In this document: positions 28,231-36,880 of the stretch, in pieces
How the letters are laid out: the number at the start of each line of letters is the position of its first letter
How positions within the stretch are numbered: position 1 is the first letter of the stretch
Source of the DNA: Shewanella maritima
Lineage (GTDB): Bacteria > Pseudomonadota > Gammaproteobacteria > Enterobacterales > Shewanellaceae
Length of the DNA stretch: 64,000 bases
Assembly: GCF_004295345.1 (NCBI RefSeq)
Contig: NZ_CP036200.1
Location: 744,001 to 808,000 of the forward strand
Reading direction: 5' to 3'
The notes under the pieces: generated by a model
Seen by the model: the letters and a program-made list of their open reading frames with translations, nothing else
Told to the model about the DNA's origin: nothing
Databases searched by the model: none
Position numbers and translations under genes: made by a program

Positions 28231-28877
28231 GTTTTACCTCTACCGACAAGGTTTTAAGCAACACACAGGCGCGTTCACTGTGTAAATAAAAGCTTAAGTG
28301 AGTGTCAAACAGGTAAGAGATAGTTAACTTTGGCAATATTGTAAACATTTGTTAATGATATGCAAAAGCAATTTAAGATTTACATACGAATGGCGTTCTC
28401 TTACCCGAATTAGCCGATGCCCCATCATTATTGATCTGGTTCGACTTATTTTATATCGGCGAGCAGCTGGATAACTGTACTCACAAAAATGTGGTTATTG
28501 AGCCCCTACTCACTCAAAAAATCAAAGTGGTGTAAGTTTGGGATTAGTGCGCGTCTAACAACAAGTAAAAGGCTGACTAAAGTAGGATAAACGTGACAAG
28601 TTATTTACATCTAATTTGCATGTCTTATCGCCTGCTAACCGCATTAGCATTGACTTTACCGCCATTAAAAGGGTATATAAGGTTAACTTTTTAATGTTTG
28701 ACGGTGTATCGACACCGAAAAGAAGTTATTTAATATAAAAAATAAACAATTAAGCGCGCTTTTTTGAATAGTTAACTTTGATTTACATTTTGTTACGAGT
28801 TCATCAACAGCCGCATTTTGCAAACAATTTCTGCAAAGTTTTTTGCAGGCAATCACAAGCTTAAGGTGGAAGACTTA
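28231..28877. other. Long spacer with a coding-like remnant
   Basis: No complete gene is seen. The plus strand is open from 28377 to a stop at 28533 and reads like protein (PELADAPSLLIWFDLFYI), but has no ATG or GTG start. It is probably the decayed tail of a lost gene. A promoter candidate for the peptide transporter lies at 28650-28679. Confidence 0.35.
28650..28679 (+). promoter_or_regulatory. Possible sigma-70 promoter for the peptide transporter
   Basis: TTGACT and TATATA are 18 bases apart and face the transporter gene, leaving a leader of about 190 bases. Confidence 0.45.
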
Positions 28878-30383
28878 ATGAGTGAAGCAAAAGCGCCGGG
28901 CACTATGCTTGGGCATCCAAAAGGATTGTTCCTTTTATTCACAACAGAATTATGGGAACGTTTTAGTTACTACGCAATGCGTGCAATCTTGGTACTTTAT
29001 TTGGTTGATAAAGTACAGTCGGAAGGCGGTAGTGGTCTAGGTTGGACCCAAGCCGATGCACTATCCCTATACGGTACCTTTACCGGTCTTGTTTACTTAA
29101 CTCCCCTCATCGGTGGCTGGTTAGCCGACAACATTCTTGGTCAACGTAAAGCTATCTATATTGGTGGCTTCTTAATGGCAGCAGGTCAATTTACTCTGGC
29201 TGCACCACACAGCTGGTTCCCTGGCTTAGAAACGACTCTGTTCTATATTGGTCTAGGTACACTGATCATTGGTAACGGCCTATTTAAGCCAAACATTTCG
29301 ACCATGGTTGGTGATCTATACGAAGAAGGCGATCATCGCCGTGATGGTGCATTCACCATCTTCTACATGGGTATTAACGTTGGTGCTGCGCTGTCTGGCT
29401 TCATCGTAGCTTGGGCTTACACTTCATTCGGTCACACAGCTATGGTTGACGGCCAAGAAGTGATGATCAACAACTGGCAAGCTGGTTTCTTCTGTGCAGG
29501 TGTTGGTATGGTGCTATCACTGATCATCCAGTTCATGTTCGCTCAAAAACTACTTGGTGACATCGGTACTATTCCGGCTGCTAAGCTTGAGAAGCAAAAG
29601 AACGAAGCGAAAGGTGAAGTTCGCAAAGAGCCACTTACCAAAGTAGAGCGTGACCGCATTAAAGTAATCATGGTAATGGGTCTATTTACCATTATCTTCT
29701 GGGCTGGCTTCGAGCAAGCTGGTGGTCTAATGAACCTGTTCACCAACGATTTTACTGACCGTATGATTGGTGGTTGGGAAGTACCAACGACTTACTTCCA
29801 GTCTCTTAACGCTATCTTCATTGTAATTTTCGCGCCTGTTATCGCATCTATCTGGATCCGCTTAGGTAAGAACGAGCCAAACTCACCTGTTAAGTTTGCG
29901 CTAGGTCTATTCCTACTTGCTGTTGGTTTCCTATTCATGATCGGTGCTGTACTAGAGATGGGTGGCGACGCAAATGCTAAGTCAAGCATGTGGTGGTTAG
30001 TGGGTGCATACTTCTTCCACACCATGGGTGAGCTATGTTTATCTCCAATTGGTCTATCAATGGTAACTAAACTTGCTCCTCTGCGTATTGCATCACTACT
30101 GATGGGTGCTTGGTTCCTATTCATCGCGGCAGCGAACAAGATTGGTGGTCTAGTTGGCTCACTCATCGGTCACGGCGGCGAGAAAGAAGAACAACTCGCT
30201 AACGCGATGGCAATCTTCTCAGGTATTGCGATTACAGCGACTATTTCAGGTATCATCTTGTACTTCATGGCTGATAAGCTAGTTGACTGGATGCACGGCG
30301 CTGAAGGTCACGCTGAGTCTGAAGAAGAAATGCTAGAAGAAGAGATTGCTGTTACAGCTGAACATGAAGCAATCAAGCGTTAA
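28878..30383 (+). CDS. POT-family proton-coupled di-/tripeptide transporter
   Basis: A 501-residue major facilitator of the POT/PTR2 family. The frame extends 20 codons upstream, but AAGGTGGA lies seven bases before the ATG at 28878, and MSEAKAPGTMLGHPKGLFLL gives the usual cytoplasmic N-terminus. Helix 1 carries the proton-coupling ExxER motif in ELWERFSYY. GGWLADNILGQRKAIYIGG and FTIFYMGINVGAALSGF are PTR2 signatures. Fourteen helices are expected, with the charged cytoplasmic loop near 235-255. It looks like the structurally studied S. oneidensis PepT-So2, from memory. It imports small peptides using the proton gradient. A terminator follows. Confidence 0.92.
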   Translation: MSEAKAPGTMLGHPKGLFLLFTTELWERFSYYAMRAILVLYLVDKVQSEGGSGLGWTQADALSLYGTFTGLVYLTPLIGGWLADNILGQRKAIYIGGFLMAAGQFTLAAPHSWFPGLETTLFYIGLGTLIIGNGLFKPNISTMVGDLYEEGDHRRDGAFTIFYMGINVGAALSGFIVAWAYTSFGHTAMVDGQEVMINNWQAGFFCAGVGMVLSLIIQFMFAQKLLGDIGTIPAAKLEKQKNEAKGEVRKEPLTKVERDRIKVIMVMGLFTIIFWAGFEQAGGLMNLFTNDFTDRMIGGWEVPTTYFQSLNAIFIVIFAPVIASIWIRLGKNEPNSPVKFALGLFLLAVGFLFMIGAVLEMGGDANAKSSMWWLVGAYFFHTMGELCLSPIGLSMVTKLAPLRIASLLMGAWFLFIAAANKIGGLVGSLIGHGGEKEEQLANAMAIFSGIAITATISGIILYFMADKLVDWMHGAEGHAESEEEMLEEEIAVTAEHEAIKR

Positions 30384-30478
30384 TTCTAAGCTTATACGTT
30401 TGCTAGTAGCATGAGTAGTTAGCTGCATGAACAGCTCGTTACATAGCTAGCCACTACACAGACAACTAGCCAAAACTA

Positions 30479-30507
30479 AAAAATCCCCTTAATTGGGGAT
30501 TTTTTGT
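30479..30507 (+). terminator. Rho-independent terminator after the peptide transporter
   Basis: AAATCCCC-TTAA-TTGGGGATTTTTTG forms a stable stem with T-run. Confidence 0.8.
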
Positions 30508-30562
30508 ACCTGTAATTCAGGTTATTTCAAAAGGATGAGTCAAGCGGCCAACGCTACAATCG

Positions 30563-31684
30563 CTATTCACACTCTAGCTGAATAAAGCCACCAGCCTTAG
30601 TGCTAGCGTCAAATACTAACCCTTCAAACTTATTCTCAAGCAGTGCCTGTTTATGCTCCGGCAAATAGGTCGCAATACAAAGCTGCTCGCCTAGGGCTAA
30701 ATGACGCGATAAAACCTTTGGCGCCTTCCAGGTAGGAAAGCCTATCGGGTCGGTTTCAGAAATGGCAAGCGGTGCTAAACCTGTTGGATTACGAAGGTAA
30801 CTCCTTAACCCTTTGCCAGATTGTGCAATGGCAACACGATATTCAGACAAATCTAGGCTAACGTAGATAATATCCATCAAGATATGTAACCCAGAGCTCG
30901 CCAAGCGCTCATTGAGGTATTCAAGCATTTTAGACGGTTGAATGAGCACTTCACTTTGGTCATTACGAAACAGCTTTAATTGCTGATTGACAAAGCTTCT
31001 AAGCAGCACGCAGCCAAATGCTGCGCTGTTATCCTCTGGCATAAAGTGCGCCATATACAGCACTAGGTGCTCGTCGCCCACCATGGTAGAGTCAATAAAA
31101 AACGCACTGACATCGCTATTTTTATACAAGGTGTAATTAATCAGCGCATTAGGGTATTCAACGCTTGAGGACGGAAATAACTGCTGCTGCACACTTTTAG
31201 CGGCCTCAGCGCTTTGCTCTAGCAATAGCAAATTGTCATTGAGCTCTTGATAAGAAAGCTCAATCAGCTCTGTGCTATGGGGCGCAATAGCCTGCTCTAC
31301 CGGCTTAGAACCGGTAAGTAGTGCTTGCTCTACCGCTTGCTCGATAATAAACAGATCTGCGACGGGCTTAACCAGATAGTCGCTGGCACCAATGCGCAGC
31401 GCCTCTACGACGTCAGACATGGCATCATTACCAGAGATAACAATTGAAGGAATAGCGGGGTCGATATCGACCATCTGCCTAAGCATTTCTAAACCATCAA
31501 CAATGGGCATGCTTAAATCTGCAATGACGATATCATAATGTTCTTGGGTGAACAGTTGCACGCCCTGCTCACCATTACTTGCTTGCTTAACTGATGCACC
31601 CTGAGAAGATAAAAAATCAGCGACTAGTTGACGAAAAACTGGGTCATCTTCCACTAAAAGTACAGCAATATCTGTTAGTGCCAT
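30563..31684 (-). CDS. Response regulator with PP2C-like output domain, RssB-like
   Basis: A 373-residue protein. The receiver domain (1-120) has the acidic pocket VEDDP (11-15), phospho-acceptor Asp56 in VIADLSMPIVDG and the conserved Lys in DYLVKPV. A helical linker follows, then a PP2C/SpoIIE-like domain (about 170-370). There FFIDSTMVGDEHLVLYMAHF occupies the place of the catalytic DxxG-type motifs but looks degenerate. This layout is that of E. coli RssB, the adaptor that delivers sigma-S to ClpXP; other PP2C regulators such as CrsR are alternatives. The ATG at 31684 is chosen over a TTG at 31690 because of GGGAG at the right distance. It lies 39 bases after mlaA, and its ribosome site is inside a hairpin. 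Confidence 0.78.
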   Translation of the reverse strand: MALTDIAVLLVEDDPVFRQLVADFLSSQGASVKQASNGEQGVQLFTQEHYDIVIADLSMPIVDGLEMLRQMVDIDPAIPSIVISGNDAMSDVVEALRIGASDYLVKPVADLFIIEQAVEQALLTGSKPVEQAIAPHSTELIELSYQELNDNLLLLEQSAEAAKSVQQQLFPSSSVEYPNALINYTLYKNSDVSAFFIDSTMVGDEHLVLYMAHFMPEDNSAAFGCVLLRSFVNQQLKLFRNDQSEVLIQPSKMLEYLNERLASSGLHILMDIIYVSLDLSEYRVAIAQSGKGLRSYLRNPTGLAPLAISETDPIGFPTWKAPKVLSRHLALGEQLCIATYLPEHKQALLENKFEGLVFDASTKAGGFIQLECE

Positions 31685-31690
31685 AAACAA

Positions 31691-31711
31691 CTCCCAGACT
31701 TAGTCAGGGAG
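31691..31711 (-). promoter_or_regulatory. Hairpin covering the ribosome-binding site of the rssB-like gene
   Basis: On the minus strand CTCCC and GAC pair with GTC and GGGAG, with one mismatch and a three-base loop. The second arm is the GGGAG Shine-Dalgarno of the downstream gene, so the folded mRNA would hide it. There is no T-run, so it is not a typical terminator. Confidence 0.6.
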
Positions 31712-31723
31712 TGGCTTCTCTGA

Positions 31724-32536
31724 CTAATCTAGCTCGTCCATATACTCATCTAATAATTCGTCTTCTTCGTAGTCTGAAGGGACAATACCGTCATGAACTT
31801 TGTAATCCATGTGCTGTAAGTAAGCTTCTTTTACAAAGGTATATGGGTCGAGCGCATTATCTAATAATCTTTCTTGATCGATTGCTGCTGCGCGTTTGTG
31901 TAGGCTTTTTAAGCCCCACTTTAAAACTGATTGCCAAAAAGTAAACTCCGACAAAGGAAAGTATAGACCATCCACCCAATCTGTTGTGAGTTCGCGCGTT
32001 ACATAAGGACCAAAGAAAGGTGCCATAAAGTAAGGACCGTTGGGAACGCCATAATAACCAAGCACTTCGTTAAAGTCATCTTGTTTACGAGAAAGTCCCA
32101 TCATATCAGCAACATCCACCACACCTAGCAGGCCGATAGTCGTGTTGATAGTAAAGCGTCCACCTGCGTTGGCAGCCCAGCCCCACTTACCCTGAAGCGC
32201 ATTGTTAACCATGGAACTTGGCTCTTCAAAGTTAAGTACAAAGTTATTTACGCCACTTTTTACCGGCATTGGTACATAGTCCTTGTAGCCATGGGCGACA
32301 GGGCGAAACAGGTATTTATCAAAATACTGATAGTTGAGGTGCCACATAGCGCGGTTAAAACCTTCAAACGGATCGCGCTCGTCGTTATAAACGACTTCAA
32401 CCATAGGCTCTTGTTCATCTTGTGTGGTATGTGCAGGAGGAAGGCTGCTTGGAAAAGCCGCTAAAGAGTGACTAAACAAGGCAGTACTGGCACACAAAAC
32501 AGTGAAAAAAGGAAGTAACGTCCTTACATACTTCAT
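31724..32536 (-). CDS. mlaA: MlaA (VacJ) family phospholipid-transport protein
   Basis: A 270-residue MlaA/VacJ-family protein. With OmpC and MlaBCDEF, MlaA removes phospholipids from the outer leaflet of the outer membrane. Family blocks are DPFEGFNRAMWHLNYQYFDK, FVLNFEEPSSMVNNALQGK, GRFTINTTIGLLGVVDVAD and LGYYGVPNGPYFMAPFFGP. The ATG at 32536 is preferred over one six bases upstream because AAGAG then has proper spacing. The N-terminus has a signal peptide but no acceptable lipobox: the only Cys is in TVLCAST inside the hydrophobic core, so cleavage after SLA is likelier. An acidic C-terminal tail ends in DELD. The rssB-like gene follows 39 bases on. Confidence 0.9.
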   Translation of the reverse strand: MKYVRTLLPFFTVLCASTALFSHSLAAFPSSLPPAHTTQDEQEPMVEVVYNDERDPFEGFNRAMWHLNYQYFDKYLFRPVAHGYKDYVPMPVKSGVNNFVLNFEEPSSMVNNALQGKWGWAANAGGRFTINTTIGLLGVVDVADMMGLSRKQDDFNEVLGYYGVPNGPYFMAPFFGPYVTRELTTDWVDGLYFPLSEFTFWQSVLKWGLKSLHKRAAAIDQERLLDNALDPYTFVKEAYLQHMDYKVHDGIVPSDYEEDELLDEYMDELD

Positions 32537-32573
32537 ATACATCTCTTACTATCTAAACTTAGGATAGGAATTG

Positions 32574-32747
32574 ATACCAACCAACACAACTAAGTGATCA
32601 TTCTTACTGGTTATTTTTATTGGTGAAAATGGCTTATAACTTTTAGAAATTTGGAAGTTAGGCTCACTAACTAATTGCAATTTCTGCCGCGTTATAAGCG
32701 ATTTTTCCGGCGTAATCTCTGGTCACTTTATCTATCTAAGTTGGTAT
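32574..32747. repeat. Dispersed palindromic repeat, copy B
   Basis: A 174-base element bounded by ATACCAA and TTGGTAT. It matches the reverse complement of copy A at 25281 block by block: GTGATCATTCTTACTGGTTA, TTATAACTT, TAGAAATTT, GCAATTTCTGCC, GCGTAAT. It lies just upstream of mlaA. Confidence 0.8.
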
Positions 32748-33061
32748 TAACCAAACGTCACTGCATCGTTAAATTGACATTCTGGTGAACACACTGTAAC
32801 TCTCGAACTATAGTGCTAATGCTAAGGTGTGGCTAAAAGCCAAGGCTTAGCTATAAAGCAAGCACTAAAGCAAATGCAATGGCTCTCAAGCAATGAACGC
32901 CTAAGCCGATAATAATTGAGAACAACGCAGTGATTTTGCTAGCAAGCATACTGCTTAGTTGGCAACAAACAAAACAAATATTTGTAAAACTTCATAAACA
33001 ATTGGCCTTGGTAATATCTCATAGCTATATCAAGGGTGATATTGGATAACACGATAACCTT
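32748..33061. other. Spacer before the FliK-like gene
   Basis: No gene, clear promoter or structure was recognised in these 314 bases. The FliK-like ATG at 33062 has only a weak ribosome site. Confidence 0.3.
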
Positions 33062-35863
33062 ATGAACTCAGCTCGGACGTCACCAGTAAATAGCAAGTCT
33101 GATGTCAGCACGTCAGAGCAAACCAATGGCGCGCGCACAAACCTTGTTACTTCAGGTAAGCCTGATCAGTTAAGCAAGCAGCAAGCTCAAGTTAATAGTG
33201 AACGGACACCTAATAGTGAGCAACGCCAATCAAAGCAATCTGTTAGTCAACAAACTCAAGCACAAACACAACAAGCACAAGCCAGCAAAGTAACGCCACC
33301 CGATGCAACTACCAACTCTGCTCATGCCTCAAATAGACAACACGGCGTCGATACTCGAGCCTTGAGCTCCAATGCTCAACGTGTTGAAGTACAAGTGCAA
33401 AACCTAGAGCAATTAAATCGTTTAGATAAGCAACTAGCACTAGCTAAAACCGTCGAAGTGGCTATCACTCAAGCAAAGCCTCAACCTACTGCTAAGTTGA
33501 CAACTCAGCTATCTACTCAGTCTAACGCTCAACCTAATACCCAAAACAATCCAACCATCACAGTTCAAAGTAATAGTCAGCAATCACAAACTAATTCAAA
33601 CTCGTTCGCACAAGCCGTGGTTTCGATTTCAGGGAACACCCTGTCGGCAGAATTGTCGCAGTCTCAAGCGAAACAATTGCATCAAGCCGGGCAAGTTGTA
33701 ATAACACAGGCGCAATCTAAAGCGTTACTCACCGAGTTAGCCAAGCTTGCAGTAGCAGCATCAAGCCCCGATTCCTTAAAATTAGATGCAATAAAACAAG
33801 CGGCAATAGCTGAATCAAACCAAGCCACGAGTGCACAGCAGACAAAGCTCGCAAGTCAGCTCATTTTGTTAGCTCAGAGTATGCAAATAAAAATGCCGCA
33901 AGCACTGCAGCAACTAGCACAGCAAAATGGCGTTTCAGATACACAGCTTGCCAACCTAGCATCACGCTCACAGGGCTACCCGCTACCTACAAGCCAAATT
34001 CAACAGCAGCAGATGCAATTTGCTGATGGACCGAAAATTCAGCTTGATAGTCAACCTAGAATAAGTGGTGGCGAATACCTGGCAAAAATTGTGAGCCACG
34101 GCGATAAACTCGCACTGCAACTAACAAAAATTCTTGGCTCAATTGATGTTGAACTGTCACCTAAAACGCAATCGAACATAACCACAGCTAAACACAATGA
34201 TGTCGTCATAGCCAAGCTAGAGCCGGCACGAATCTTGGGGCAAATGCTAAAAAAACTTGATGCTACACCGCTTAATGATGCTCAAAACGTAAAGCAAAGT
34301 ACCGGCTCGAATTCACCATCAAGTACAGTGAATCAAGAAGCTACTAAAACGGCGATGCAACCAAGCGCATTGACTCAACAAACAAATTTATCATCATCAG
34401 CTACTTCCGCCACAAGTTCGTCGACATCTAGCCCTTTAAACAGCGAAATGGCAGAGCTGGCAAAGCAAGCAGCAAAGGCTCTCACCGAAGGTAAAATCAC
34501 AGCTGACAGCACCAAACTGAAACACTCTGCAGAGTTATTAAGTCAATCAGCAAAAAGCGATGCAACTTCAACTAAAGCTGAAGTTGTTCTAACTAAACCA
34601 GAACTTGCGCCAACTAAAGCTGATGTCGCGAGAGCACAAGCAGTCCAACTACAGAGCGGTCAATCAAAACAAGTTTTAGCCTCGACAATTCAAGGCGACT
34701 TAGTGAGTAGCAAGGGCGCAGAAGCGAGCTCTTCGAAAGCAATGACTAACCCAGGTCAAACTGGAATTAACTCAACAGGAACAGCTAGTAACTCAGCAAG
34801 TACAGTGCAGGCAAACCTTGATGGAGTAAAAGCCAAAGAAACAGCTCAACAGCAATCAGCAGTACCAAATAAGCTAGCAAGTGAGTTTAAAGGCGAATCG
34901 ATAAAGTCCGCTCAAGTTGATGCAAAGGCGCTAACTTCACAACTAAATGCTGCAGCCCAACAAGACAAATCAATTCTGGGGCAAGCACCAAAGCAGGTTA
35001 ATACTAAGACCGAGAGCGCCGAGGTCATGTCGCCGCTCAAAGTATTGTCTAAAGCACTATCAAAAGCAGGAGCTATGACGGCAACAGAAGCTCAGCCGAG
35101 TGTAAAAGTGAGTCTTGCCAACGAGCTACTTAAACTCTTACCTCAGCTATCTCCGAAACCACTCACGACGCTTGCAGAGCCAAAACAACTACAAGCAGAG
35201 CTTATGGGATTAGCATCGATTCAGCTCAGTCAACCCGCGGTTCACAGCACGCCGCTTATCACAGGTAGCGCCATTACCACGTTATTTCAGGTACTTTTAG
35301 GCGTGCGTGCAAACAATAGCAACACTAAGTTGTCACCAAAACTTGCCGCCCATGTACAAAAGCTACAACAAACTGCATTAAGTCGATTAGCTACCAGCAG
35401 CGGCTTATTGGCGGGACTAGACAAATCAAGCACCTTAGAATCACTCGGTCAACTCGCCCAAAGCCTAAACGTATACCAACAAGCGAGTGGTGAAGCCAAT
35501 CAAGCTGCCACCTGGTATTTTGCCCTGCCCTATATAATTAATAACAAACAGGAGCAATTTGAGGGTAAGTTTGAACAGGAGCTGGACGAGCAACAGCAGA
35601 AAAAAGGTTGGCGCTTACAACTAAAATTTAATCTTTCTCAAGGCGCTATCGTATTTGCTGCACACAAACATGGCGAGCAGTTTGACCTTAAAATTCAGGC
35701 GAGTAATCAATCCACAATAGATAAAGTGGCTAACTTTGAAGAGGCGCTCACGCAGAAGATAAACGACATAGGCTTTAACTTAAATAGCATTAAAACCGAA
35801 GTGGCTTCAATCCCGCCAACGCTATTACCTGGCGACCATTTTTTAGTAAAAACAATGGCGTAA
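33062..35863 (+). CDS. Large FliK-like (hook-length control type) protein
   Basis: A 933-residue protein. About 680 residues are low-complexity Gln/Ser/Thr/Ala/Lys with few hydrophobic residues. The last 120 fold normally (GWRLQLKFNLSQGAIVFAAH onward to PPTLLPGDHFLVKTMA) and resemble the C-terminal domain of FliK/YlqG-type proteins. There is no signal peptide or membrane helix, as expected for a protein exported by or interacting with a flagellar-type III system. It is followed 63 bases later by an FhlB protein, a pairing also known in Bacillus (ylqG-ylqH). It is not in a flagellar operon, so a strict hook-ruler role is doubtful. The FliK link rests on the C-terminus, length and neighbour. 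Confidence 0.7.
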   Translation: MNSARTSPVNSKSDVSTSEQTNGARTNLVTSGKPDQLSKQQAQVNSERTPNSEQRQSKQSVSQQTQAQTQQAQASKVTPPDATTNSAHASNRQHGVDTRALSSNAQRVEVQVQNLEQLNRLDKQLALAKTVEVAITQAKPQPTAKLTTQLSTQSNAQPNTQNNPTITVQSNSQQSQTNSNSFAQAVVSISGNTLSAELSQSQAKQLHQAGQVVITQAQSKALLTELAKLAVAASSPDSLKLDAIKQAAIAESNQATSAQQTKLASQLILLAQSMQIKMPQALQQLAQQNGVSDTQLANLASRSQGYPLPTSQIQQQQMQFADGPKIQLDSQPRISGGEYLAKIVSHGDKLALQLTKILGSIDVELSPKTQSNITTAKHNDVVIAKLEPARILGQMLKKLDATPLNDAQNVKQSTGSNSPSSTVNQEATKTAMQPSALTQQTNLSSSATSATSSSTSSPLNSEMAELAKQAAKALTEGKITADSTKLKHSAELLSQSAKSDATSTKAEVVLTKPELAPTKADVARAQAVQLQSGQSKQVLASTIQGDLVSSKGAEASSSKAMTNPGQTGINSTGTASNSASTVQANLDGVKAKETAQQQSAVPNKLASEFKGESIKSAQVDAKALTSQLNAAAQQDKSILGQAPKQVNTKTESAEVMSPLKVLSKALSKAGAMTATEAQPSVKVSLANELLKLLPQLSPKPLTTLAEPKQLQAELMGLASIQLSQPAVHSTPLITGSAITTLFQVLLGVRANNSNTKLSPKLAAHVQKLQQTALSRLATSSGLLAGLDKSSTLESLGQLAQSLNVYQQASGEANQAATWYFALPYIINNKQEQFEGKFEQELDEQQQKKGWRLQLKFNLSQGAIVFAAHKHGEQFDLKIQASNQSTIDKVANFEEALTQKINDIGFNLNSIKTEVASIPPTLLPGDHFLVKTMA

Positions 35864-35926
35864 ACGTTAATCAAGCATCTAAAACTAAACATTGAACGTA
35901 CGATACGGACACAAGAGCTGAAATGA

Positions 35927-36241
35927 ATGAGCGAAGATAAACAACCACTAAAGAAGCAAGCCGTCGCATTAAGCTTTGATGGCAAGAATGCGCCTAAGGT
36001 CAGTGCAAAAGGTGAAGACCTTTTGGCTGAGGAGATTATTGCCGTTGCCAAAGAGGCTGGTGTATACATCCATCAAGATGAACACTTGAGCAACTTTTTG
36101 CAGATGCTAGAGCTAGGCGAAGACATTCCCAAAGAGTTGTACTTACTCATCGCAGAGCTTATCTCTTTTGTTTATATGCTCGATGGAAAATTCCCAGAGC
36201 AATGGAATAACCTGCATAACAAGATTGTTGAGCAGGCTTGA
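35927..36241 (+). CDS. FhlB: stand-alone FlhB C-terminal-domain protein
   Basis: A 104-residue protein resembling the cytoplasmic domain of FlhB, the switch subunit of the flagellar export gate. It has AVALSFDGKNAPKVSAKGED, LLAEEIIAVAKEAGVYIHQD and IPKELYLLIAELISFVYML, which align with FlhB after its NPTH autocleavage site. The NPTH motif itself and the membrane part are absent, as in the FhlB/YlqH group. In other bacteria such proteins can partly replace the FlhB domain. An ATG four bases upstream opens only five codons, so the ATG at 35927 is the start. It is paired with the FliK-like gene. Confidence 0.85.
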   Translation: MSEDKQPLKKQAVALSFDGKNAPKVSAKGEDLLAEEIIAVAKEAGVYIHQDEHLSNFLQMLELGEDIPKELYLLIAELISFVYMLDGKFPEQWNNLHNKIVEQA

Positions 36242-36247
36242 ACCTAT

Positions 36248-36487
36248 TTAGCGGCCTTTGTCATGATATTTGACAGCCACTACCTCGCAATAAGACAGTA
36301 ACTCTCGATAGCATGCAGCAAACGCTTGCCTAGCGACTTCATCTCCATAATCAATGCGAATATGCTCGGGTTTGTAGCACATTCGCTTTACAAAGTTAAT
36401 CATATCTTTCTGAGCTGCATGAGGAGAATAACCACTGAACGTATGTACACCCGCCTTAATATCAATACGCTGTTGTTCAATAGTCAC
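36248..36487 (-). pseudogene. C-terminal remnant of an MBL-fold RNA exonuclease (RMMBL domain)
   Basis: A GTG-started 79-residue frame whose sequence IKAGVHTFSGYSPHAAQKDM, followed by INFVKRM and IRIDYGDEVARQAF, matches the C-terminal zinc-dependent RNA-metabolising domain of beta-CASP metallo-beta-lactamase exonucleases. Those proteins are normally about 450 residues and carry the catalytic HxHxDH motif, which is absent here. In-frame sequence just upstream still reads like the parent for some codons, then hits stops. So this is probably the tail left after deletion, at the border between core genes and the polysaccharide region. Residual expression as a small protein cannot be excluded. Confidence 0.65.
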
Positions 36488-36880
36488 GTAACATTTATCA
36501 ATACAATAGCTACAAAATCCAATCTATGACATTGCACTAAAGCAGGTCAACTGATTAGCTTAACTCAAGCCTAAACAATATCTATAACTATTCACAAGTT
36601 AAGTGAATAAAGCTTAGTTAATACATTCTCATCATCCCCTCAGTCAATTTGTATCAATAACTCGCAACTGTCCATGATTTTACAGCAGTACCATGGATTA
36701 ACTCGTTAAATATACTGTTTGCTATGATAGTATTTATTTTGAGTGCAAATTTGATGGACCAAATTGTACCTTTGCATACCAAATAGCTTAGGTTTAATCT
36801 CCCTCCATCAAATTAATTCCTTATTATGTTTATCCAACCGCAATACATTAGGTGTATTGGGTTAACTGAGATGAGTTTTC
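36488..36880. other. Spacer at the edge of the polysaccharide region
   Basis: The left end continues the decayed exonuclease gene. The remainder is AT-rich. No JUMPstart/ops element was found. TATGAT near 36722 could be a -10 for wzi, but no good -35 is seen. The wzi ATG follows TGAGATGAG. Confidence 0.3.

Noticed and set aside
28818..28877. Peptide transporter starting 20 codons earlier
   Set aside because: No ribosome site precedes it, whereas AAGGTGGA is ideally placed before the ATG at 28878.
36848..36880. JUMPstart/ops element before wzi
   Set aside because: No GGCGGTAG core or surrounding JUMPstart sequence could be found.
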